NCBI RefSeq assembly: GCF_007362955.1 | Contig: NZ_CP041696.1 | Span: 1 to 64,000 of the forward strand | Reading direction: 5' to 3' | From: Lysinibacillus fusiformis | Lineage (GTDB): Bacteria > Bacillota > Bacilli > Bacillales_A > Planococcaceae | DNA: 64,000 bases | Part shown: positions 21,549 through 30,397 of the stretch, in pieces | Position numbering within the stretch: the stretch's first letter is position 1 | Layout: each line of letters begins with the position of its first letter | Notes under the pieces: generated by a model | The model's input: only the letters and a program-made list of their open reading frames with translations | Database searches by the model: none | What the model was told of the DNA's origin: nothing | Translations under genes and position numbers: made by a program

Positions 21549-21953
21549 ATGTGGAAAGACTTTAAGGAATTTGCTATGAAAGGCAATATTGTCGACTTAG
21601 CTGTGGCAGTCGTTATTGGTGGTGCCTTCGGTAAAATTGTTACCTCCTTAGTAGAAAATATCATTATGCCATTAGTTGGTGTACTAACAGGTGGCATTGA
21701 TTTAACAACAAGCTTTGTTTTTGGCTCAGGTGATGCTCAAGTTAAATTGGGTGTTTTTTTACAGTCTATAATTGACTTTTTAATTATTGCCTTTGCGATT
21801 TTCTTAGCACTAAGAATCATGACAAAGCTTTCTAATAAAAAAGAAGAGGCTGTTGTGGAAGAACCAGTTCCAGCACTTGATGCAAAAGAGGAGCTTCTAA
21901 AAGAAATCCGTGATTTACTGAAAAAAGAACAAGCCAAAAGCAATTGCTCGTAA
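21549..21953 (+). CDS. mscL: large-conductance mechanosensitive channel
   Basis: A 134-residue MscL, forming a pentameric channel that opens on hypo-osmotic shock. Seen: the N-terminal amphipathic helix MWKDFKEFAMKGNIVDLAVAV in part, TM1 with the Gly-rich GGAFGKIVTSLVENIIMP, a periplasmic loop, TM2 (about residues 72-94) and the C-terminal helical bundle LLKEIRDLLKK. The ATG at 21549 is chosen because AGGAGGAAG sits eight bases before it; an upstream TTG frame would include the ribosome binding site itself. It is monocistronic. Confidence 0.95.
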   Translation: MWKDFKEFAMKGNIVDLAVAVVIGGAFGKIVTSLVENIIMPLVGVLTGGIDLTTSFVFGSGDAQVKLGVFLQSIIDFLIIAFAIFLALRIMTKLSNKKEEAVVEEPVPALDAKEELLKEIRDLLKKEQAKSNCS

Positions 21954-21972
21954 CTGAGCAATTGCTTTTTAG
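21939..21972 (+). terminator. mscL terminator
   Basis: The arms AAGCAATTGCTC and GAGCAATTGCTT with a 6-base loop (GTAACT) are followed by TTT. The left arm overlaps the last codons of mscL. Confidence 0.9.
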
Positions 21973-22241
21973 TATATTTTTTGTGAGATAAATGACCAAC
22001 TTCGAACACAAACCATGTACTGACGTTGGAGAAGTTTTAAACCCCTACTATTCCTACATGATTTTATCTAAATAATCTATCAAATTTTCTGAAATCATCT
22101 TGTCCTACCGGAGTTTACATGTTAAATTGGTAACAATTATAGAGAATACTATATACATAATCTAATTATCCGATAAGAATTTAGGTCCATTGGTGATGCC
22201 TGGGCCCCTTTCTATATTATGATAAGGAAAAGAGTGACGAC
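21973..22241. promoter_or_regulatory. metI upstream region without a visible S-box
   Basis: This 269-base leader shows none of the SAM-I riboswitch signatures that precede metI in Bacillus subtilis. It holds a small inverted repeat (TTATC-C-GATAA at about 22166) and a hairpin of GGTCCA with TGGGCC (about 22187-22207) ahead of the ribosome binding site AAGGAAAAGAG. Confidence 0.4.
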
Positions 22242-23357
22242 ATGACAAACAACAGAAGTATTGAAACAAAGCTTGTACAACTAGGAAATTTAAGTGACCC
22301 AATAACAGGTGCTGTTAGTCCCCCCATCCATTTATCGACAGCTTACAAACATACAGGTATCGGTGAATCTACAGGTTTTGACTATGCACGCACAAAAAAT
22401 CCAACTCGTGCCATTTTAGAAGTTGGTATCGCTGATTTAGAAGGCGGCGACATGGGCTTTGCCTGTAGTTCGGGCATGGCAGCTATACAACTAGTGCTGT
22501 CCCTATTCAAGCCTGGAGAGGAATTAGTAGTACCTGATGATTTATATGGAGGTACATATCGTCTTTTTAACTTCTTTAAAGAAACATACAATATTAAACC
22601 TGTCTATTCAAAATTTGAATCTGTTGAGCAGGTAGAATCAGTGATGAATGCAAATACACGCGCCATTTTCATTGAAACACCAACAAACCCGCTAATGCAG
22701 GAATTTGACTTGAAGGTGTATGCTGAGCTTGCACATAAGCATGGGGCTTGGTTGATTGTTGATAACACATTTTACACACCATATTTCCAACGTCCAATCG
22801 AAATAGGCGCAGATATTGTACTACATTCAGCAACCAAATATATCGGTGGTCATAATGACGTGCTAGCTGGTCTTGTCGTAGCAAAAGGTACTGAATTGTC
22901 AGAACGTATTGGCTTTATTCATAATGGTAGCGGTATGGTACTAGGAGCAATGGATTCCTGGTTACTTATTCGTGGCTTAAAAACAATGCATCTTCGCTTA
23001 AAACAACATGATGCTAATGCCAAAGCAATTGCAGCTTATTTAGAAGAAGAAGAACTGGTTACCGATGTTCTTTATACTGGCAAAGGTGGTATGCTATCAT
23101 TCCGTCTGCAAAAACCTGAATGGATTGATCCATTCCTACGCAACATAAAATTGATTACCTTTGCTGAAAGCCTTGGTGGTGTAGAAAGCTTTATTACATA
23201 CCCAGCAACTCAAACACATGCAGATATGCCTTATGAGGAGCGTGTTGAACGTGGCGTTTGTGACCGTTTACTGCGTTTCTCAGTTGGTATTGAAGAAGCC
23301 GAGGACTTAATTGCAGATTTGAAACAAGTATTTGATATCCTTAGAAAAGAGGCTTAA
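22242..23357 (+). CDS. metI: cystathionine gamma-synthase / O-acetylhomoserine thiolyase (MetI type)
   Basis: A 371-residue Cys/Met-metabolism PLP enzyme that joins an activated homoserine to cysteine (or sulfide) in methionine synthesis. Seen: the Schiff-base Lys199 in SATKYIGGHND, YARTKNPTR near residue 48 (phosphate contacts), ACSSGMAAI and the C-terminal SLGGVESFITYPATQTH. It is the first gene of a two-gene operon: the next gene begins 2 bases after its stop. The pair has the same order as metI-metC of B. subtilis, which supports the assignment over a methionine gamma-lyase. Confidence 0.88.
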   Translation: MTNNRSIETKLVQLGNLSDPITGAVSPPIHLSTAYKHTGIGESTGFDYARTKNPTRAILEVGIADLEGGDMGFACSSGMAAIQLVLSLFKPGEELVVPDDLYGGTYRLFNFFKETYNIKPVYSKFESVEQVESVMNANTRAIFIETPTNPLMQEFDLKVYAELAHKHGAWLIVDNTFYTPYFQRPIEIGADIVLHSATKYIGGHNDVLAGLVVAKGTELSERIGFIHNGSGMVLGAMDSWLLIRGLKTMHLRLKQHDANAKAIAAYLEEEELVTDVLYTGKGGMLSFRLQKPEWIDPFLRNIKLITFAESLGGVESFITYPATQTHADMPYEERVERGVCDRLLRFSVGIEEAEDLIADLKQVFDILRKEA

Positions 23358-23359
23358 AA

Positions 23360-24520
23360 ATGGCGCAACGTATCGAAACAGCACTTATCCATGCAGGTGT
23401 GCGTGATGGTTATGAAAATAAAAAAGGTGCGGTAAATGTACCAATGTATGTGTCATCGACATTTCACCAAGAAAGCATCGATGACTTTGGCGAATACGAC
23501 TACGCGCGTTCTGGTAATCCTACACGTGATGCTTTAGAAAAAGCTGTCGCAGAACTTGAGGGTGGCGTTCGAGCACATGCCTTCGCTTCTGGTATTGCAG
23601 CTGTTTCTGCAGCATTAATGCTTCTGTCACAAGGCGATCACATCGTTATTACCGAGGATGTTTATGGTGGAACATACCGCTTCGTCTCAAAAGTTTTGCC
23701 ACGATTCGGCATTACACATTCCTTTGTTGATTTTACGGATTTAGCAGCAGTCGAAGCAGCAATTACACCTACAACAAAGTTATTATATATGGAGACGCCG
23801 TCGAATCCGACACTAGGCATAACAGATATTCGGGGCATAGTCGCTTTAGCAAAACAGCATGAATGTTTAACATTTTTAGATAATACGTTTATGACTCCAC
23901 TGCACCAGCGGCCACTTGATTTAGGTGTAGATGTTGTTATACATAGCGCAACGAAGTTTTTGTCGGGACACTCAGATATTATCGCTGGACTAACAGTCAC
24001 TGCTGACGAACAGTTAGGAAACGACCTATACTTTATTCAAAATTCATTTGGTAATATTTTAGGTGTACAAGATTCCTTTACTTTACTTCAAAATATGAAA
24101 ACAACGGATGTACGCTTTAGTCGTTCTACTGAATCCGCACAGAAAATTGCCGTATTTTTAGATGCTAACCCACTAGTCGAACAAGTTTACTACCCAGGAC
24201 TGGCATCGCATCCTGGCTATGACATCCATCAGAGCCAGTGCACGAGTGCAGGTGCTGTATTATCGTTCCGCCTACCAAATTACAAAGCAGCGAAGGCACT
24301 TGTAGAAGCGATGAAAATTCCAGTATTCGCAGTATCTCTTGGTGGGGTTGAATCCATTCTTTCCTATCCGGCAAAAATGAGCCATGCAGCAATGGAACCT
24401 GAGGAACGTGTGAAACGTGGCATTACAGATGGGTTATTACGTTTTTCAGTTGGTCTTGAGCATGTCGATGATTTAATCGCCGACTTCGCTCAAGCGTTAG
24501 AAATTGCCGCTAAGGCATAA
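23360..24520 (+). CDS. metC: cystathionine beta-lyase (MetC type)
   Basis: A 386-residue PLP lyase of the same superfamily as its neighbour, expected to cleave cystathionine to homocysteine, pyruvate and ammonia. Seen: Schiff-base Lys199 in SATKFLSGHSD, YARSGNPTRDALE, ETPSNPTLGITD and SLGGVESILSYPAKMSH. The start is 2 bases past the metI stop, implying translational coupling. Specificity between beta-lyase and gamma-lyase rests on operon context. Confidence 0.87.
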   Translation: MAQRIETALIHAGVRDGYENKKGAVNVPMYVSSTFHQESIDDFGEYDYARSGNPTRDALEKAVAELEGGVRAHAFASGIAAVSAALMLLSQGDHIVITEDVYGGTYRFVSKVLPRFGITHSFVDFTDLAAVEAAITPTTKLLYMETPSNPTLGITDIRGIVALAKQHECLTFLDNTFMTPLHQRPLDLGVDVVIHSATKFLSGHSDIIAGLTVTADEQLGNDLYFIQNSFGNILGVQDSFTLLQNMKTTDVRFSRSTESAQKIAVFLDANPLVEQVYYPGLASHPGYDIHQSQCTSAGAVLSFRLPNYKAAKALVEAMKIPVFAVSLGGVESILSYPAKMSHAAMEPEERVKRGITDGLLRFSVGLEHVDDLIADFAQALEIAAKA

Positions 24521-24526
24521 AATATT

Positions 24527-24555
24527 ACCGCATCTCGAAGTTGAGATGCGGTTTT
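24527..24555 (+). terminator. metI-metC operon terminator
   Basis: Arms ACCGCATCTC and GAGATGCGGT with a 6-base loop, followed by TTT, starting 7 bases past the metC stop codon. Confidence 0.88.
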
Positions 24556-24654
24556 AACTTGTTTCTTTAAGTTGTGCTGATTTACGACTCGATACCTACG
24601 AACACAAAAAATCCTCTTCATCTGATTCAAACAATTTAAAGAGGGATATAAATA

Positions 24655-25083
24655 TTAATTTTTCACACTTGCTAATATACGATATAAATAATCCCCATGG
24701 CCCTTCGCAAACATTACATCTTGTTCATCCTCTATCCAGTAAAACGTAAATTCCAAACCTTCTTCATTCACACCTGTGGGGCAATGTTGCCATGTATCAC
24801 GCTGCTCATTCGTCGTTAGATGGTAAAAATAGCGTTTTTGTAATGCTCCTGAATAGTGATTGTGATAGTCCTGTGCAATTAATTCCTTAACCGTTAAATA
24901 CGTCAAACCAGTCTCTTCAAACAATTCTCTAGCTACTGCCTCAAGCGGTGTTTCCCCTTCCTCTACTGTTCCTTTAGGAATTTGAATACCTGCTCCATTC
25001 GTATTTTGCTCAAATACTAGTACTTGCAGCCGCCCCTCACGCTCTCTCGTAATATAGCCATACGCCTTTTCTAAAACTTGCAT
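24655..25083 (-). CDS. Nudix hydrolase
   Basis: A 142-residue Nudix-fold protein that would hydrolyse a nucleoside diphosphate linked to another moiety. The full Nudix box is present: G-x5-E at GTVEEGE followed by REL-x-EETGL. The ATG at 25083 (MQVLEKAYGY) follows a strong GGGAGGGGAT site, so the longer frame from 25101 is not used. It is divergent from the neighbouring GNAT gene, with about 70 bases between the starts. The substrate is unknown. Confidence 0.85.
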   Translation of the reverse strand: MQVLEKAYGYITREREGRLQVLVFEQNTNGAGIQIPKGTVEEGETPLEAVARELFEETGLTYLTVKELIAQDYHNHYSGALQKRYFYHLTTNEQRDTWQHCPTGVNEEGLEFTFYWIEDEQDVMFAKGHGDYLYRILASVKN

Positions 25084-25152
25084 GAGAACATCCCCTCCCA
25101 TATGGTTTTATGTTACAATAAATATAAAATTTGGAACTGTAGGTGAAAAGTA

Positions 25153-25641
25153 TTGACATTAATTATACGACAGATGCAAGTGGATGACATCATTTTTGTA
25201 CAAGAAGTTGCCAAGAGTAGCTGGCATGATACATATGAGGGAATTATTCCAAAAGAGATACAGGATCGTTTTTTACAAGTAGCTTATAGTGAAGAAACAT
25301 TAATAAAACGTCTCCATAAAAGCCCCTTTTTAGTTGCTGAACTAGAAGGGTCACTAGTCGGCTTTGCAAACTTTTCAACTATTAACGATGGTCAGGCTGA
25401 ACTTTACGCTATTTATCTTTCTCCAAATTTGCAACATAAAGGTATCGGCACAGCTCTGCTAGAAAAGGGCATTCAAGCGTTAGAGGGTGCAACTAATCTC
25501 ACAGTTTGTGTAGAAAAAGATAATACAATTGGTAGGCATTTTTATCAGGCAAAGGGTTTCCAATTGGTAGAGGAATTTGATGATTTATTTGATGGGCATG
25601 TGTTAAAGACTGTTCGCATGGAATTGTCACTGACTAAATAA
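25153..25641 (+). CDS. GNAT-family N-acetyltransferase
   Basis: A 162-residue GNAT domain protein. Seen: the acetyl-CoA pyrophosphate loop in LSPNLQHKGIGTALLEKG (Q-x-x-G-x-G/A pattern), the beta-4 segment AELYAIYLSP and the late VEKDNTIGRHFYQAKGF motif. It starts with TTG after an AGGTG site. The acceptor substrate cannot be predicted. Confidence 0.8.
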   Translation: MTLIIRQMQVDDIIFVQEVAKSSWHDTYEGIIPKEIQDRFLQVAYSEETLIKRLHKSPFLVAELEGSLVGFANFSTINDGQAELYAIYLSPNLQHKGIGTALLEKGIQALEGATNLTVCVEKDNTIGRHFYQAKGFQLVEEFDDLFDGHVLKTVRMELSLTK

Positions 25642-25752
25642 AAATAGCGGAGTTAACTATTGCTCCGCATAAAAATATAACAAAACATATTTAGTTTTTT
25701 GTTTCAATTACCAAACAAGTAACCGCGTCATGCAATTCACCTTTCTTCCAAC

Positions 25753-26100
25753 TCACTTATTGGCTGGAACTTCAATTTGCTTGGATTGAATCACGAGTGC
25801 TGTTAACCCTGTATCGCTCCCAGATGCATGTGCTTGTCCAGTTTGCCAAAGGACGCCCTCACCATGCTTTAATGCTACTTTCTTACTATCGTCGCCACTC
25901 ACCCAACCTTCACCCTGAATAACCACGAATAACTGCGGAACTGGTGCTTCATGAAGCCCAACAACGCCACCAGGCTCTATGTAAATCAAACCAATATTAG
26001 TAGGCTCCACCGTCTGCATTATTTTCGTATAAAATGCAGAGATCGAGTTATAATTGTCAATTGTCTTACCAACATCTATCGTAAACTTATAGATTTCCAT
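25753..26100 (-). CDS. cupin-domain protein
   Basis: A 115-residue single-domain cupin. The two conserved motifs are present in modified form: GGVVGLHEAPVPQLFVVIQG (motif 1 with one His and no second His pair) and HGEGVLWQTGQAHAS (motif 2 with His). The metal site therefore looks incomplete relative to dioxygenase-type cupins. It lies downstream of a GNAT gene on the same strand with 28 bases between them. The function is unknown. Confidence 0.7.
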   Translation of the reverse strand: MEIYKFTIDVGKTIDNYNSISAFYTKIMQTVEPTNIGLIYIEPGGVVGLHEAPVPQLFVVIQGEGWVSGDDSKKVALKHGEGVLWQTGQAHASGSDTGLTALVIQSKQIEVPANK

Positions 26101-26128
26101 TTGGAAACTCCTCCATATTTCATAATTG

Positions 26129-26644
26129 TTACACCATTTTATACATTAAGACATCATCTATGTATTCATTGTCATTTATTTTAATTTCATGAATCTTTCG
26201 GCCTTCTTCAACAAACCCCATTTTTTTATAAAGAGCAATAGCTCGTTCATTCGTGGAAAAAACACCTAAACCAACTTTTTTAATATATGGGTTTTTCATG
26301 GCCCATTCTAATAGTTCTTCCAATAAGCGCTTGCCAATCCCGTGATTACGATAGTCTTTATGAACCATCATACCAAAGGTACCTGTATGTGATAATCGTT
26401 GTCGATTGGGTGATTGAAACATAAGCCAGCCAACAATTTCATTGTGAAATTGTGCGACGAGAATCGTTTCCCGTTCATTGATTAGTTTCGACTGTATCCA
26501 TGCTTGTTGACCAGTAACTGTTTGCTGAAATTCCTCTAATGCTGTCATTAAATAAAGCTCTTCGGCTATTACTGCACGCTGGATTTCAAGTAGCTTTTCA
26601 GCATCTTCTTGTACAGCAACTCGAATTTTAATTTGATGGCTCAT
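26129..26644 (-). CDS. GNAT-family N-acetyltransferase
   Basis: A 171-residue GNAT protein. The acetyl-CoA loop HKDYRNHGIGKRLLEELL and the following GLGVFSTNERAIALYKKMGFVEEG motif are typical of the phosphinothricin/ribosomal-type acetyltransferase group. It probably forms a transcription unit with the cupin gene downstream. Substrate unknown. Confidence 0.82.
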   Translation of the reverse strand: MSHQIKIRVAVQEDAEKLLEIQRAVIAEELYLMTALEEFQQTVTGQQAWIQSKLINERETILVAQFHNEIVGWLMFQSPNRQRLSHTGTFGMMVHKDYRNHGIGKRLLEELLEWAMKNPYIKKVGLGVFSTNERAIALYKKMGFVEEGRKIHEIKINDNEYIDDVLMYKMV

Positions 26645-26689
26645 AGTGAAATCCTCCGTTGTTATTTGATTCCCGAATAATGGTTATAT

Positions 26690-26824
26690 TTAGTTATCTT
26701 CCACATTAATTAAATAGAATATATATTTAATGCCGTATGGCTTAACGCTAAAATATCCGCTAAGTCTTCTACCAGCCTCATGTCTAGTTGTCGTATCGTC
26801 AAACTTTTTTGTTTCCTTCGGCAT
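26690..26824 (-). CDS. hypothetical 44-residue protein
   Basis: A short frame beginning MPKETKKFDDTTTRHEAG with a basic/polar N-terminal half and an aromatic, aliphatic C-terminal half (KYIFYLINV). GGCGAGG is placed about 6 bases before the ATG. No terminator or clear promoter was seen, and I recognise no family. Included as a possible small gene. Confidence 0.35.
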   Translation of the reverse strand: MPKETKKFDDTTTRHEAGRRLSGYFSVKPYGIKYIFYLINVEDN

Positions 26825-26926
26825 CCACGCCTCGCCTTTTTAGTTTATCAAAATATTTTATTAAAAACTATTATTTTACTTATTTACTAATATATATTAA
26901 TTGAAATTGAAGAAAAAAATTTCAAC

Positions 26927-26955
26927 AAAAAAGCCCGGAAATATTTTCCGGACTC
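26927..26955 (-). terminator. terminator of the YpzG-like small gene
   Basis: Arms AGTCCGGAAA and TTTCCGGGCT with a 3-base loop, followed by TTTTTT on the minus strand, 26 bases past the stop. Confidence 0.88.
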
Positions 26956-26980
26956 GATGACACTTAATTCACTAGCATGA

Positions 26981-27133
26981 TTAAAACTGTCGGGCTTTCG
27001 CTTCACTTCTCAAGATACGATTATGCAGAGTAATCTCTGTTTCACCATTTACTTGAGATTTCGAATGCTTAATCCTTGACCAGTTGCGGTGGATTTTTTG
27101 AGATTTGGGGTCTAAATGTTCAGGCCTACTCAT
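26981..27133 (-). CDS. YpzG-like small basic protein
   Basis: A 50-residue, polar, basic protein (MSRPEHLDPKSQKIHRNWSR... ending SEAKARQF) with AGGAGG eight bases before the ATG and a strong terminator after it. The segment HRNWSRIKHSKSQVNGET recalls the uncharacterised YpzG family of bacilli, from memory only. A diverged paralogue with the same layout lies at 35298-35447. It is monocistronic. The role is unknown. Confidence 0.65.
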   Translation of the reverse strand: MSRPEHLDPKSQKIHRNWSRIKHSKSQVNGETEITLHNRILRSEAKARQF

Positions 27134-27463
27134 TTTAACATCCTCCTCATCATTATAGACTTCATAAGTGAAATCTGTATTATGATGACCACTTCCTTCA
27201 ATTATTATACATGCTTTTATAAATATAAAAATTTCTTCATTAAAAAAGCTATAAAATTAGTAATTGTTTTCATAGCTTCAAACAGTCTTACTAGATCACT
27301 CTAGTAAGATTCTTTGGAATTCTTTTAAATCATTTGTTAAAAAATCCTTGGAGAGCACTGAATTTGTTTTATTAACATCATCGACAAAGTTCGACATGAT
27401 GTAATCTTCATACTAATAACAATAATTTTCTTTGAATCATAGCGCCCATGTAACATCTACGTG
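27134..27463. other. intergenic region downstream of the diguanylate cyclase
   Basis: It contains a perfect inverted repeat at 27286-27309 (TCTTACTAG / CTAGTAAGA) without a clear U-run, and the promoter region of the YpzG-like gene. No gene was seen. Confidence 0.4.
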
Positions 27464-29134
27464 CTAACGCTGTGCCAAATTATCTGTGCTAACATAAACG
27501 CTAAGCTGATTTCGACCTCTTTCTTTGGCGATATAAAGTGCTTGATCCGCTCTATCAATCAGTTCATAAAACGTCGAAATATCCCTAGCTGTCATATATT
27601 CAGCAATGCCAATACTCACCGTAATTTCAATGAATTGATCAGCCATATTATATGGGTGATCTTCAACATTTTTTCTAATACTTTCCGCTATTTTCTCAGC
27701 GCTTTCCAAAGTGGTTGTTGGTAACAAAATAACAAATTCTTCTCCCCCATATCTTGTTACAATATCTATACTTCGCACGGATTCCGTTATTAGTTTAGCA
27801 ACATGCTTTAGTACTTCATCACCAATTAGATGTCCATATGTATCATTTACCTTTTTGAAAAAATCAATATCAATCGCTATACATGAACAATGATTTTCTT
27901 CTTTGACACATTCATGAAAAGCATGCTCTCCCTGCTCAATCAAATAACGACGATTATAAAGCTTTGTCAACTGGCAGGTGATAGATAGTTCCCTCAGTAA
28001 AATTGTATCTTCTTTCACTTTTACGCTCATTTCATTGAAGGACGAACAAAGTTCCTGAAACTCTTTGGCATAAGGTGCCAGCTGTTGTTCATTAATTTTA
28101 TAATCGTAGTGTCCTTGTTCCACCTTGCCAACTCCTTTAAGCAGTTGCTGAATCGGCTCTTCTATACTTTTAGTAATAAGAAGCATGATTTTAATGGTGT
28201 AAAATGTGCCTAATAAGATACAGACGGCTAACAGCACGAATCTTTTTATTAATGGCGAATACGCTTCCCATATGTCGACTTCTGAAATAATGTACCATTT
28301 CCCTTGATTAATTGGCTTGTTTTTAGCCAGAACCCATTCGCCCTTGCTGTCTTTATAGATAGTGAGAGACTGCGTCGATTGATCCTGTGCAGCCATAAGA
28401 ATATGCTCATCAATCATATAATTTTGCCTAAACATATCTTCATTATGCTCGTTAGTTGACTTTTTGTTCTTATTAGATTCAAATTGCGTGAGCAAGATTC
28501 CATCTTGATTCAAGATATATGCATGCCCTAGAAAACCAACCCTTGACTCGTGTAATAGCTGCGTGATTGTAAGTAAATTGACGGTTCCAAAAACAACACC
28601 ATTAAATTGTTGCTCCTCATTCAGAATAGGTGAAGCAAAAGCAATAATTGGTTGCTTTGTTACTTTACTAATTATAATATCCGTTATATATGGTTGTTTA
28701 GTTTCCTTAGCGACTTGAAAGTACTGACGATCATTCACATCAAAGCCCGTACCATTTCTACGATATTCGGTAACTGTATCGAATTGTATAATACCTTCTT
28801 TATTGACGAAGATTAAATCAGCAAAATCTGTTTGTTCTTTAAAATCTTGAAAAAAGGTCTGAGATTTTTCATAATTATAGCTTCTAACAAAATCTAAATT
28901 AGCGATTGTATGTATATCTCTTGATCGCTCCGTTAACCAGCTTTCAAAAAAATAAGTTTGAGCGTCTAAGTAATTAGCCATCTCTTCATTTTGGTGTTTA
29001 ATGGTTTGTTGATATTCGATAAAAAGCGTAGGAATAAAAATAAATAGACTTATGATGAAAGTAATACTCACATGCCCTCTGCGAAGTTGGTTCTTTATCG
29101 TATTCTGCCTTTGTAGCTTCTTTAAAATTTTCAA
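27464..29134 (-). CDS. CACHE-HAMP-GGDEF diguanylate cyclase
   Basis: A 556-residue membrane receptor predicted to make c-di-GMP. Seen: TM1 at about residues 23-40, an extracytoplasmic double-CACHE sensor at 45-290 (NDRQYFQ and a second PAS-like lobe), TM2 at 298-320, HAMP at about 321-375, and a GGDEF domain at 385-545. The active-site motif is GGEEF (463-467), with the product-inhibition I-site RSID (454-457) five residues before it, so the enzyme should be active and feedback-inhibited. No EAL domain. It is monocistronic; the ligand is unknown. Confidence 0.92.
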   Translation of the reverse strand: MKILKKLQRQNTIKNQLRRGHVSITFIISLFIFIPTLFIEYQQTIKHQNEEMANYLDAQTYFFESWLTERSRDIHTIANLDFVRSYNYEKSQTFFQDFKEQTDFADLIFVNKEGIIQFDTVTEYRRNGTGFDVNDRQYFQVAKETKQPYITDIIISKVTKQPIIAFASPILNEEQQFNGVVFGTVNLLTITQLLHESRVGFLGHAYILNQDGILLTQFESNKNKKSTNEHNEDMFRQNYMIDEHILMAAQDQSTQSLTIYKDSKGEWVLAKNKPINQGKWYIISEVDIWEAYSPLIKRFVLLAVCILLGTFYTIKIMLLITKSIEEPIQQLLKGVGKVEQGHYDYKINEQQLAPYAKEFQELCSSFNEMSVKVKEDTILLRELSITCQLTKLYNRRYLIEQGEHAFHECVKEENHCSCIAIDIDFFKKVNDTYGHLIGDEVLKHVAKLITESVRSIDIVTRYGGEEFVILLPTTTLESAEKIAESIRKNVEDHPYNMADQFIEITVSIGIAEYMTARDISTFYELIDRADQALYIAKERGRNQLSVYVSTDNLAQR

Positions 29135-29255
29135 GCTTTCCCCTCCACAAAATACTTACCAAATATAACCAATTTATTAGAGATTTTTTATACTTCATTT
29201 AAAAATACCACAATCTAATGATTGTGGCAGTGAGAAATTTAATATTCCGTTATTT

Positions 29256-29504
29256 TTATTGTAATAATATTTGCAATATTGTCATAAATATTGCTGCTCC
29301 TAAAGGGACTATTTTTAGTAAAGTGAACCCAACTGAAGATGTGCAGATTGGTTCTAAAGGGTCCTTTGTTGGAGAAACTAAATATTGTATGAAGCGCTGC
29401 CAACGACTTTTCTTATAACGCATTAGTTGCTTCGGCAGTTCCACTTCATATTGATCGAAGTTGTTTTTTAATTGTGATTCTTTGTGAAATTCATCCTTTA
29501 GCAT
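29256..29504 (-). CDS. small membrane protein coupled to the ECF sigma gene, possible anti-sigma factor
   Basis: An 82-residue protein with a charged N-terminal half (about residues 1-45) and one hydrophobic helix near the C-terminus (about 62-80). Its start overlaps the end of the sigma gene by 14 bases, the position and topology expected of a small membrane-bound anti-sigma factor such as YxlC of the B. subtilis sigY operon. No ZAS motif is present. The anti-sigma role is inference from position. Confidence 0.6.
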   Translation of the reverse strand: MLKDEFHKESQLKNNFDQYEVELPKQLMRYKKSRWQRFIQYLVSPTKDPLEPICTSSVGFTLLKIVPLGAAIFMTILQILLQ

Positions 29505-30030
29505 CGAAATCCTCCTTTAGTTCCTCTTTCAAAGATTTCATCGCACTAAGTAGTCTCGATTTAACTGTACCTGTTGGAATAGATAGAATCATCGCAATAT
29601 CATCCTGTGGTAAATCATGATAGTATGCTAGCAGAATAACAGCTCGCTGCTTATCCGGCAATTTGAGGATCGCTTGTTGCACAGTTAATTTCTCATCTGA
29701 TGATAATCGATAACTTGGTATAGGTGTTAAAAATGGAAGAAGCGTGCGCCATTTCTTGCGCCGATTCAATTTATTAATCATTAACCGATACGCAATTTGA
29801 AATAAGAATGCTTTGACTGTCCCCTTGCGATGGTCGAAATCATCTTTTACATATTGTAAACGTTCAAAGGTATCTTGCACAATATCAATACTTAGCTGCT
29901 CTTCACGTGTATAGCGAAACAAAAAGCAATACAGAGGCTCATACAGGTGACTATAAAGGTTTTCAAAAGCCTCTACATTTCCATTTTTAAAAGCCTCCAT
30001 CCACTCCTCATTGCTTGTCATCAAGCTCAT
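29491..30030 (-). CDS. ECF-family RNA polymerase sigma factor
   Basis: A 179-residue ECF sigma factor. Region 2 spans about residues 15-85 (FENLYSHLYEPLYCFLFRYT, DIVQDTFERL) and region 4 about 115-170 (LPDKQRAVILLAYYHDLPQDDIA with the helix-turn-helix TGTVKSRL). It overlaps the upstream membrane-protein gene by 23 bases and the downstream small gene by 14. The company of an ABC-2 transporter and a small membrane protein recalls the B. subtilis sigY-yxlCDEFG operon, but here the sigma gene is near the end instead of first. Confidence 0.9.
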   Translation of the reverse strand: MSLMTSNEEWMEAFKNGNVEAFENLYSHLYEPLYCFLFRYTREEQLSIDIVQDTFERLQYVKDDFDHRKGTVKAFLFQIAYRLMINKLNRRKKWRTLLPFLTPIPSYRLSSDEKLTVQQAILKLPDKQRAVILLAYYHDLPQDDIAMILSIPTGTVKSRLLSAMKSLKEELKEDFDAKG

Positions 30031-30397
30031 CCCCCCAATGAGCCTTAATCGACTTTAATGTTATGGAAACACGCGAAACTAAATAGGCCACTATCACAAT
30101 CACCCATGCTTGTGACTGATTTGTAAAAAACTGCACATACGGATTTTCAATCGTTTGACCAGCAGTTAACAAGAAATTTAATGCCTGCACACAAAGTATC
30201 GTATAAATTGATAAAACAAGTGTTAGCGTATCAAACACATTCCAGCGTAAATAAATCGTTGTTTTTTTATAATTAATCTTCCTATTTTCCCGAACGACAT
30301 ATTTTCTATCCAGAGGAATCACAAGTGCTAAAATAATTACCATCCATATTCCACCCACAATGAATGAAACAATCCATCCAATACCCAAAAGAATCAC
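30008..30397 (-). CDS. membrane protein of the sigma-factor operon
   Basis: A 129-residue protein with about three hydrophobic segments (residues 3-27, 55-77 and 94-113) and a charged C-terminus (KAHWGDELDDKQ). It starts with GTG immediately after the stop codon of the permease gene and overlaps the sigma gene by 23 bases. I do not recognise a family. It may assist the transporter or act as a second membrane regulator of the sigma factor. Confidence 0.6.
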   Translation of the reverse strand: MILLGIGWIVSFIVGGIWMVIILALVIPLDRKYVVRENRKINYKKTTIYLRWNVFDTLTLVLSIYTILCVQALNFLLTAGQTIENPYVQFFTNQSQAWVIVIVAYLVSRVSITLKSIKAHWGDELDDKQ

